A DNA stretch of 64,000 bases from Anaerolineales bacterium (GTDB lineage: Bacteria; Chloroflexota; Anaerolineae; 4572-78; J111), in NCBI GenBank assembly GCA_015075185.1, contig JABTUW010000001.1:1-64000 (forward strand), read 5' to 3'. The position numbers and the translations under genes are program-made. Positions 26,607 to 34,225 of the stretch are shown here, one piece after another. Below the pieces are notes generated by a model. That model was not told where the DNA came from and ran no database searches. It worked only from the letters and a program-made list of their open reading frames with translations. The first letter of the stretch is position 1. Every line of letters starts with the position of its first letter.

Positions 26607-27619
26607 ATGGTTTAATCTATTATTCCGACAGAGAAGATGCAGACGATTTTGCTGGAATTGAATTTGGCGGACTTTATCTTACTGACCTTGCAACTAAGAG
26701 GAAAGTATTTGACTGAGGGAGGGTATCAATATGAAAGTTTTCCTGGTCGCCTGTTACTCAAATTGGTTTATACAGAACGAGGTAATGATGTATCTAATGA
26801 AAACGAGTTGAATTGTACTTGTTGGACTTAAACGGTAACAAAATACGGTTGACTAATAACGATGTCAACGACAGTGATGGAAATTGGTCGCCTGATGGTC
26901 AAACCATTGCTTTCTGGTCTAGCCGGCCTGACGAAAGCTGGCTATATTTAATGAATTCCGATGGATCGAACGTTCGACCCTTTTGATAGTGACCTGGGTT
27001 GGAATTTGGGTTCCTGTCCGTTTGGGCACCGAATGGTCAAAAACTAGCTATTTCTACTCTGTCTTCACTGATCGTCCTATAGATTTAAACAATTTACAAG
27101 ATAATTTCCAAATTGTGGAAGTAGGTTCAACGAAATTTCACAAACTTTACCCGATGATCGTGTTCGCACCGATTTTAGTTGGTCTCTGATAGTAACAAAC
27201 TCGTGTATCTTTCCAATCCGGTTGACCTTAATTCGTTTCAAAGTTTATAAGACAATGTATGTGCTGGATACCCAAACCCAAGAAGAAACTTTAATTGCCG
27301 AATTTGCAATTATTGGCACACCCATTGGTCTCCAGTTGAGGATGTGATTGCCTTTTCTGCTACTACCACAGAAGAAATGAATAGTGGAGAATTGAATGTT
27401 TACTTAATCAATGGTGATGGCACAGGACTAAAGCGAATGACAGACGATGGGTTTATAGAGTTGCTTCCTGGTCTCCTGACGGTAAAAGTTAGCATTGAGT
27501 TTGTTGGCGAACAGCTAGCTGACTTTGAAATATATATTTTTGATATAGAAAGTGGAACATTGGAGCAAGTGACTGACAACAATGTGTACGATGCCTTTCC
27601 AATATGGGTAGAGCCATAA
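26607..27619 (+). pseudogene. TolB-like beta-propeller remnant (PD40 repeats)
   Basis: Frame-hopping gives successive WD40-like PD40 units: GLIYYSDREDADDFAG, FSWSP, ELYLLDLNGNKIRLTNNDVN, GNWSPDGQTIAFWSSRPDES, WLYLMNSDGSNVRPF (to about 26980), then YLINGDGTGLKRMTDDGF and EIYIFDIESGTLEQVTDNN with a final FPIWVEP (to 27619). The SPDG and DxxG-xxRLT spacing is diagnostic of TolB-type propellers. At least four frameshifts and no start or signal peptide mark it as broken. Confidence 0.75.
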
Positions 27620-27887
27620 GATAATTTCTTTTCAAAATTGCTTAAATGGTTACCAGTAACAATGACTAACTTGCTCCTTTATTGACTTTAGATAAATAAA
27701 GAGAAAAGGCGGCTTGTGAGTTGCACAAACCGCCTGGCGGTAGAAGATAAAGGGTATGCCAACCTTAAATTCTTCTACAGCCAAACAGCTTAACAATTTA
27801 ATTGAGTTTCGGCAAACGGTGTATGACCAAATTCTGATCGGAACCAGGGATGCTCAGTTTGAGTTAATAGAGTTGTTCCTGAATAAT

Positions 27888-28794
27888 TTATAAGAGCCAA
27901 AAGTTCCAAAGACCAGCGGCAATCGCAATCACATCATCCTGAAAATTCTCTTTGCGATTGCGGAAGGTTGGACAAGGATACCATAACGCTTGATGCCACC
28001 AATCTATGTTCAACCAGAATTCTAACCTTGCAAAGCCCGATTTTCTAACTTCTGCTGATCGGTCAACTGAGCATCAGGGCGGGACTTACTCTTGCGTGGC
28101 TTTTTGTAAGGCAGTTGAATGCCCTGGCCCGCATAATCGGTCTGAATGCCCTGAAACCCAAATCTACCAGCAGTTTTATGGTTTCAAACCAGGGCTGATC
28201 CGATGGAAATTCAGCTTTAACATGGCATAGTCGTGATGGCGGCGTGAAACGTCCGTCAACAAAGAGGATTAGCTTACAGCTGGCGATGATGATATTCTTC
28301 AGGGTATGGTCTTTTCCACTATACATCTTCGTTGTTGTCCATTATCGGCGGGCCGACGATGCGGACGTTCGGTCACATCCAGGATGGGTTGGTCAAGTTC
28401 TTGACAGACCTGCTGCAACGTGGCGACGCTATCAAACTCACGGGCGGGCATGACCTCAACCAGACCAGAGTTTTGTGCGGCAGCGGTGATAACTATGCAC
28501 CTGTTCATTGGCTTTGGAACAGCCATCTCAAACTGGCTGCCCAACACATCAAGGTAGGATAGACTTTGTAATAGTACAGGATAAACAGCAACTTATCTTC
28601 TATCGTTGGCGGTTTGCCTTTTGACCGCCACCAGGTTTACGTTGGCGGGTTCCGGCAGCTAAACCTTGTTCGTAGGCTTGTTGCTGTTCTTCTTGATAGA
28701 CTTCAGCAAAGACCGGCAGAATTTTACAAATTTCCTTGGCAGATAGGCCGGTTAAGGCTCTCATTTGTCGGTCGTCTCGGATGTTGAGGCTCAT
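27888..28794 (-). pseudogene. IS5-family transposase (DDE_Tnp_4), frameshifted
   Basis: From ATG 28794 the minus strand reads MSLNIRDDRQMRALTGLSAK, FAEVYQEEQQQAYEQGLAAG and RKPGGGQKA, the usual N-terminus. Later frames give LDQPILDVTERPHRRPADN (about 28395-28340, the first catalytic Asp region), YSGKDHTLKNIIIAS (about 28325-28280), LLVDLGFRAF (about 28185-28150), RVRVEHAIGGIKRYGI (about 28000-27950) and NRKENF with AAGLWNFWLL (to about 27888). A complete enzyme would be about 280-300 residues. At least three frame breaks leave it inactive as written. Confidence 0.8.
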
Positions 28795-28835
28795 TAGTGT
28801 AGCTCCAGCTTTATTTTTTGGTTAGCTACACTAAT
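28793..28835 (-). promoter_or_regulatory. Hairpin upstream of the IS5 transposase
   Basis: ATTAGTGTAGCT (28793-28804) pairs perfectly with AGCTACACTAAT (28824-28835). It begins at the transposase start codon, inside the element end, and could limit expression of the transposase or protect it from read-through. Confidence 0.55.
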
Positions 28836-30152
28836 CTTTGTTCAGAACAACTCTAATGGAGCTCTGTTGCTAAGTGACCATCCTCGTTGTTTTGCCGAGG
28901 TGAGCCTCTCCCAGCCTTTCGTCGGCGTTGGTCCGGTGCCTATAGCGCGATTGAAGAAGGACCAGGATCAGCAGCAGATGTCGCGTTGCTTTTTAGGCAA
29001 GTGCCACGGCAGGGCGTGCAAAATATTTCCGTTGGATACGACGGTCTGGCCGCATCAGTGCCGGACGCCAGGCGGCTTGGTCTCACCAGCCGACCAAAGC
29101 CTTAAAGCACCATTCGATTGTGCAAGGACACATCTATTCGTTGTTGACCTGGACCCCGGTCCTGGGCAGGTTGGTCCCCACCCTATTCACCAGCGGCTCG
29201 AACCGGGGCAAAGGCGATAGAGGTGGGGCGACCCAGGTGAAGCAACTGTGCCAAGCCCGGCCTGATCGGACCCAACAAGGACTAGATGTCATTGTGACTG
29301 ATGGACACTATGGCAATCATCACTTTTGGGCTGGTCCAGGGATTAGCCTGTGCCATTTTGAGCCGACTGCGCTGTGATCGGGTGTTATACCTGGCTCTGG
29401 TCCTTACCGGGGCTGGGGGCGTCCGGCGGTACACGGGGCCAGATTTGCCTTCAAAGCCCCAGAAACCTGGCCAGAACCGGTCGAACAAGTCGAGTTTAAC
29501 CCCGAACGGTGGGGACAGGTGCGCTACGCCGCTGGTGTAACCTCCACGCCAAGCAGGACGCTCAGACCAGCTTTGATGTCATCTTGGCCGAAGTTCACCT
29601 GGAACGGCCCAAGCCACCCGCCCGCTCTGGTTGGGGTACTTACCCGTCACGGGGATTATCCGCTCCAGGAGGTCTGGTCTTGGTTCGATTTCGCTGGCCG
29701 ATTGAACCGAGTATCCGGTTTCGCAACAATACCTGGCCTGGACTTTTACTTTCAGACCAGTGAAGCTGTGATCGCTGGACCAACCTGGTCGAGATCGCCT
29801 ACTGGCAGTGTTTCTGGCCCGCCAGCGGCTCGGATCAACCCTTGCCCTGGCAAAAGCGCAAGTCCGCTTGACCCCGGGTCGGGTTCTGCGCAGCATGGGC
29901 GCAATTTTTAGTCAGATTGGCACCCCGGCCCAACCGCCCAAAACGCGCGGAAAGTCGCCCGGTTGGCCCAAAGGACGACCTCGTCAGCGACCTGAACGGT
30001 ATAAACCGACCAAACGGACCAAGAAAAAGGTCAAAACAACCTAATTTTGCCGTAAAACTCAATTGTTAAAGAGCTTGGGTACGCTGGTTTTCATCTCAGT
30101 GCTGATTCAAGTTCTCTAAATTCAAATCCTTTAACCCACACCAAAAATCCTT

Positions 30153-30213
30153 CTGATGGTAGAATGGGCTTAGAGTCAATCAAGGTTCTAAACCGTATCT
30201 AACCATCAGGAGG
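30153..30213 (+). promoter_or_regulatory. Inverted repeat overlapping the ribosome site of the first tyrosine recombinase
   Basis: CTGATGGT (30153-30160) pairs with ACCATCAG (30202-30209); the second arm shares bases with the strong AGGAGG site (30207-30213) 5 bp before ATG 30219. Folding of the mRNA would bury the ribosome site. Confidence 0.45.
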
Positions 30214-30218
30214 CAAAA

Positions 30219-31148
30219 ATGTTCCCCGAATTTGAACAATTTAAGAAGCACCTGTGGCGGCAAAGACGGCACACCAGCACGCACCGCCACTACGCCAGCG
30301 ATTTGCGACTCTTCTTCGCCTGGGTAAATAAGCCGCTCGCCGCTATCACCATCAGCGATGTAGACACTTACACTACTCACTGCCAAGAGCAAGGCCACGC
30401 CATCACTACTATCAACCGGCGCTTGACTGCTCTACACTCGTTTTACCAATTCCTCGCCGCCCAGATTGACAATCCACCCCCTAATCCGGTCCTACCCCGG
30501 CGACACTTCATCCGCCAAAGACGCACTCTACCCCGTACTATAACTGATAACACGCTTGACCAACTGTCTGCTGTCATCAATACGCCCCGCGACAAAGCGA
30601 TTTTTCTACTCATGCTGCGCTGCGGGTTGAGAGTCGGCGAAATCCGCCGCCTTTCACTGGCTGATCTTAATTTACAGCCACCTCCCGGCCAGTTGCCTCG
30701 ACTGTGGATACACGGCAAAGGCGGTAAGCAGCGTGTGGTTTATCTTTCTCAACAAGCCCTGACTGCATTGAATGAGTGGTTAGCCATCCGGCCCACCAGC
30801 CCCGATCCGGCAGTGTTCCTCAACCGTTATAACCGCCGCTTGAGTGTGACCGGCATCCAAAAACGGTTAGCCCGTTATTGTCGCCAGGTCGGAATTTGGC
30901 TCACCTGCCATCAGTTACGCCATACTTTTGGCCGCCACTTGACCGAGGTGCAAGTGCCGGTGACGACCACTCAACGGTTGTTGGGCCACGCTCAGTTACG
31001 AACGACCCAAATCTACACCCATCTCTCCAACCGGCAGGCGCAAGCCGAATTTGACTCGGCGATGGTTCAGATCGCTGGCTGGCTCGGTCAGACCGCAGAG
31101 GTCTCGCAGACCTTTGCGGTCTCTCAACTCGGAGGAGTCGCGCGATGA
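30219..31148 (+). CDS. Tyrosine recombinase (XerD-like)
   Basis: 309 residues. The N-terminal SAM-like domain (about 5-90: TSTHRHYASDLRLFFAWV, INRRLTALHSFYQFL) precedes a complete catalytic domain: Arg I in LRCGLRVGEIRRLSL (about 137-151), Lys in HGKGGKQRVVYLS (about 168-180), CHQLRHTFGRHL (about 231-242, His and Arg II), LGHAQLRTTQIYTHLS (about 257-272) with the nucleophile Tyr in IYTH. It is intact and followed by a second recombinase, initially overlapping as ATGA at 31145. The pair probably mobilised a module in this island. A host XerC/D role is unlikely given the remnants around it. Confidence 0.88.
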   Translation: MFPEFEQFKKHLWRQRRHTSTHRHYASDLRLFFAWVNKPLAAITISDVDTYTTHCQEQGHAITTINRRLTALHSFYQFLAAQIDNPPPNPVLPRRHFIRQRRTLPRTITDNTLDQLSAVINTPRDKAIFLLMLRCGLRVGEIRRLSLADLNLQPPPGQLPRLWIHGKGGKQRVVYLSQQALTALNEWLAIRPTSPDPAVFLNRYNRRLSVTGIQKRLARYCRQVGIWLTCHQLRHTFGRHLTEVQVPVTTTQRLLGHAQLRTTQIYTHLSNRQAQAEFDSAMVQIAGWLGQTAEVSQTFAVSQLGGVAR

Positions 31149-31224
31149 CTCTCAGCACTGGCCAACGCCGCTTTCACTTCAAATGTACCCAACCCACTGA
31201 CCCCACCCTTAAACCCTTTGCTGA

Positions 31225-32511
31225 GTGGTCGCCAACCAATCAAAAATTTTTGCCGGCTTCCGCGATTGGCTCAAATCCGGCGGTTACAGCGACAGCGCCA
31301 TCAGCCAGTACAATGTTGCTGTTCGTTTAGCTCTCGGCCTGCTCGATAAGCCCGTTTGCGAAATTGACCCTGCCACCGATTTGGACGGGGTGCGAGATTA
31401 CCTCGCCCGCCGCTTTGACAAAGCCTCAACCCTGGCGACCTATCACAAAGGCTTGGCTAAAATGGCCGACTATCTGTGCCAGTGTTACAAGCAGCCGCCT
31501 CTACCAACCGTAATTAATTGGGATACTTATCTCGGCTCTTTCCCAACCTGGCTGGCCGACGATCTCCGCGCTTACATCCTCCATTGTCGTCGAGCCTGGC
31601 TGCCAGAACGGTGGCACATTCTGACCCTTGGCCTGCTTAATCACCTGACCGGCACATTGCGTGGGTTGATCGGTAATATTCCCCTGACTAATTTAGCTGA
31701 TTTGACCCCGACTCGTTGGTTTGACTACCTGGATTTACGCCTGCACGCCGGTATTAAACCAAACACCTTGAACCGAGAATTGTATGATCTGCAAGATTTT
31801 TTACGCTTTGTGGGAGAATGGGAGCGGCCTATTTGTGGACGAGTGTTAAATCTTAAGCCGCTAGCAACGGGCGAACGGCTGCCCCGCGATGTGCCGATTG
31901 AATATCTTCACCGCTTAAGCCGGCAGATTGAAGCCGAAGCGGCAACTACCCAACCGGATGCTCATTACAAAGCCGTGATGGATCGAGCTTGGTTTTGGTT
32001 AATGCTTCACAGCGGACTTCGCACCTGCGAAATTCGCCGTTTGTGCCTCAGTGACCTGAACCTGGAAGCCCGGCAGGTACGGATCGAGCAGAGCAAGGGG
32101 CTGCAAGACCGGATCGTATTTTTGAGCCAAACCGGAATTGAGGCGTTGAAAGCTTATCTGGCGCTTCGCGGCCCGGCGGAGACCGATCACGTTTTCATCT
32201 ATCGCTGCCAGCCGCTCAAGGTCGGCTATTGTGGCCGGCGGTTGCGCTTTTACGGGAAACGGTGTGAGCTGCACATAACACCCCATCAGTTGCGCTTTAG
32301 CTGTGCAACGTTATTACTCAACACCGGAACGCCGGTTCTGACCGTACAACGGATTTTAGGCCACCAGCGAGTGGAGACGACGCTGCGGTATGCCCGGCTG
32401 TATGATAGCACGATTGCTAGAGATTATGAACGGGTGATGGCAGGGCTGGAGAGCCGCGATTACCCGCTTCGCACTTCAGGCAGTAATGGATGTGTTCGCT
32501 CGAACCACTAA
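31225..32511 (+). CDS. Second tyrosine recombinase, 5' end possibly frameshifted
   Basis: 428 residues from GTG 31225. Catalytic residues are present: LRTCEIRRLCLSDL (about 263-276, Arg I), QSKGLQDRIVFLS (about 289-301, Lys), ITPHQLRFSCATLL (about 350-363, with Ser-Cys where His is usual), LGHQRVETTLRYARLYD (about 378-394, with Tyr in LRYARLY). The N-terminal 200 residues hold a SAM-like domain and an extra helical block. An ATG at 31145 overlaps the previous stop and reads 27 codons before its frame diverges near 31225, so one indel may separate the true start from this frame. Tandem recombinases recall Tn554-like or RIT elements, but there is no third gene. Confidence 0.8.
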   Translation: MVANQSKIFAGFRDWLKSGGYSDSAISQYNVAVRLALGLLDKPVCEIDPATDLDGVRDYLARRFDKASTLATYHKGLAKMADYLCQCYKQPPLPTVINWDTYLGSFPTWLADDLRAYILHCRRAWLPERWHILTLGLLNHLTGTLRGLIGNIPLTNLADLTPTRWFDYLDLRLHAGIKPNTLNRELYDLQDFLRFVGEWERPICGRVLNLKPLATGERLPRDVPIEYLHRLSRQIEAEAATTQPDAHYKAVMDRAWFWLMLHSGLRTCEIRRLCLSDLNLEARQVRIEQSKGLQDRIVFLSQTGIEALKAYLALRGPAETDHVFIYRCQPLKVGYCGRRLRFYGKRCELHITPHQLRFSCATLLLNTGTPVLTVQRILGHQRVETTLRYARLYDSTIARDYERVMAGLESRDYPLRTSGSNGCVRSNH

Positions 32512-32658
32512 AGGCTATGAATTTCGGCTTGTGTAGCAATTTTATAGCACACTACATTTCAATGATTCAAACAGATAAAAAAAGTGGAAGAACCATCATC
32601 AATTAGTTCCACCTTGAGGATTGAGTTATGTTGAGTCTCACTTTTTGGTCCTACCTGA

Positions 32659-33012
32659 TCAGTTCCCAAAAACGATTACAAGTATTCCTATAATTCCTAT
32701 GATAATATTAAGGACTCCTGCTATAACTTTGTATGGTATATCACTTCGTTGATAATATGGGTGTAGATACTTTTCTAACCAATTTTCGGGAACAGTTATA
32801 AATGTTAATCCGATTCCAATAGCCGCACTAAAACCGAAGATGCTGGCAAAAAATCTCCCCCATATCTCAATCTCATTATTTGCTGGACGGGGTACAGTTA
32901 GGTTCAATAGACATGATCCACAGATAAGCAAAACTGTTAGAGCGAAGATTATAATAGTTGCTAATCTAGTCGGCACTTTAGTTACTCCAGTTAAATCTAA
33001 AATCAGATACAT
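32659..33012 (-). CDS. Three-helix membrane protein, possible Rhs immunity partner
   Basis: 117 residues with three hydrophobic segments (about 17-39, 50-71, 92-115) and a polar loop (PENWLEKYLHPYYQRSDIPY). No family recognised. It lies on the same strand 13 bp beyond the end of a broken Rhs tip. Immunity genes usually follow Rhs tips, which is why I suggest that role; nothing in the sequence proves it. Confidence 0.5.
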   Translation of the reverse strand: MYLILDLTGVTKVPTRLATIIIFALTVLLICGSCLLNLTVPRPANNEIEIWGRFFASIFGFSAAIGIGLTFITVPENWLEKYLHPYYQRSDIPYKVIAGVLNIIIGIIGILVIVFGN

Positions 33013-33025
33013 CCTGGACTCGACC

Positions 33026-34216
33026 CTATTTCACGCTTGGTGGAGGAACTGGAGGAATATTAATAGGATTGTGGAAATATCCACCTGTACATTCCAGACA
33101 AACATCAGGAGATTTTTTATCATCTTTAATAATATTACTTGCATCAAATCTGGAGATTTTATCTGCCCAGTTCCAAGCATATTCTTCCCTTGGTAAATCA
33201 TCAATGGCCCAGGTATTTATTCCATAATCTAATACACTAAATCCTATGTTTGTACCAACAGAGATAGATGCCCTAAACCAGATGCATTCCCAAATGCTGA
33301 ACCTCCAACGATTGGTGACACGGAACTTCCCAAACTCCACCCCTGTGATGAAATTTTGAAGTTGAATAGGATCCGGTATTGAATGTCCCTGCCCAAAAAG
33401 CACTGTATTCCTAGAATTATCCCAGTTTCCTGAGTGCAAACCACCAAAACCGAACATCTGCTGGACTGAGGCCTAAACCGAAAGAATTCCGTAACCAATG
33501 TATCGCCTCCCATATCTATCAACAATGTAGGTTCCACCACCGGATAGTATCTTTAGGAAAGTAGGTGAAATTGATCCTGAATTCCAACGAAGTCGTAAGA
33601 TCGTCGCCCACTTGTATTCAAATTAGTATAGGCAATTCTCTGAATCACCTCTAATAGGCTGTTTATTGATTGAATATGCCCAGTATCCACCTGCGGAATG
33701 GGCAAAGGGACTTTTGTCAACTATCCTCTGTCCACTATTCACCGGAAGCCCAGACCATTGTATTCTCAACTTTCCATCAAGGCATAAGATTGTGGCGGCC
33801 CCAGTCACCCTGCAAGCCAGGTACAGCGGTGTCACCACGATAGTTTGCCTCTGAAGGTGGCAAAAGACCTTGATAATAATAAATTTTATCACCGTTTTGC
33901 ATCCTGTAATGCCTTAAGAAGTCCCCATTGCCCCTCGAGTTGCTGCCATAACGTCGTCGAAACTGTTAAATCCCCAACTCGGACCAATAGGTGGATCATA
34001 GCAAATCTGAGTTGGGTCGTCAGAGCAAGAGGGTGGATTCATGCCACTTGGATCAATTAAGTTTACTGGATTTCCTCGTACATATAAATACGGCGGCTCA
34101 CTCTCCACCGGATCCCGGCTGAGGAAAACGCCTTCACTAGGCGCATACCACCTTGCACGCAAATGGAGCAGGTTAATGTAACCCCCCTACCATTCGCCGG
34201 TGTAACCGTAAATGTT
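33026..34216 (-). pseudogene. Rhs C-terminal fragment and tip (right copy)
   Basis: From 34216 the minus strand reads GYTGEW, an in-frame TAG, GGYINLLHLRARWYAPSEG then FLSRDPVESEPPYLYVRGNP and IDPSG, the Rhs core, then GFNSFDDVMAATRG (to about 33914). The tip follows in changing frames: YLACRVTGAATILCLDGKL (about 33820-33760), PFAHSAGGYWAYSINKQPI, CLIDMGGDTLVTEFFRF (about 33530-33470), and NTWAIDDLPREEYAWNWADK (about 33217-33158). It is adjacent to the stop of the YfhO gene at 34226, so only a 3' end was captured. The tip function is unknown and it is broken at least three times. Confidence 0.75.
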
Positions 34217-34225
34217 CCCTGCCAA

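Larger units (their letters stand above)
27869..28854 (-). mobile_element. IS5-family insertion sequence (ISL2-like), 986 bp
   Basis: The ends are AGAGTTGTTC (27869-27878) and its complement GAACAACTCT (28845-28854); the match extends to about 17 bp with one indel (TGAA-AA continues on both sides). AAT flanks both sides (27866-27868 and 28855-28857), a 3-bp ANT duplication as in the ISL2 group. It interrupts the older transposase gene at 27756-30044. Confidence 0.85.
27756..30044 (+). pseudogene. DDE-type transposase gene split by an IS5-family insertion
   Basis: The N-terminus lies at 27756-27868 (MPTLNSSTAKQLNNLIEFRQ...DAQFEL). After an inserted element (27869-28854) the sequence resumes at 28859 with ALLLSDHPRCFAEVSL and AYSAIEEG. 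Further pieces in shifting frames are FPLDTTVWPH, PTKALKHHSIVQGHIYSLLTW, QQGLDVIVTDGHYGN, WCNLHAKQDAQTSFDVILAEVHLERP, IRFRN and a basic tail (KSPGWPKGRPRQRPERYKP) ending at 30044. The layout is that of a putative transposase family common in Chloroflexota and cyanobacteria. Many indels make it dead apart from the insertion. Confidence 0.75.
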
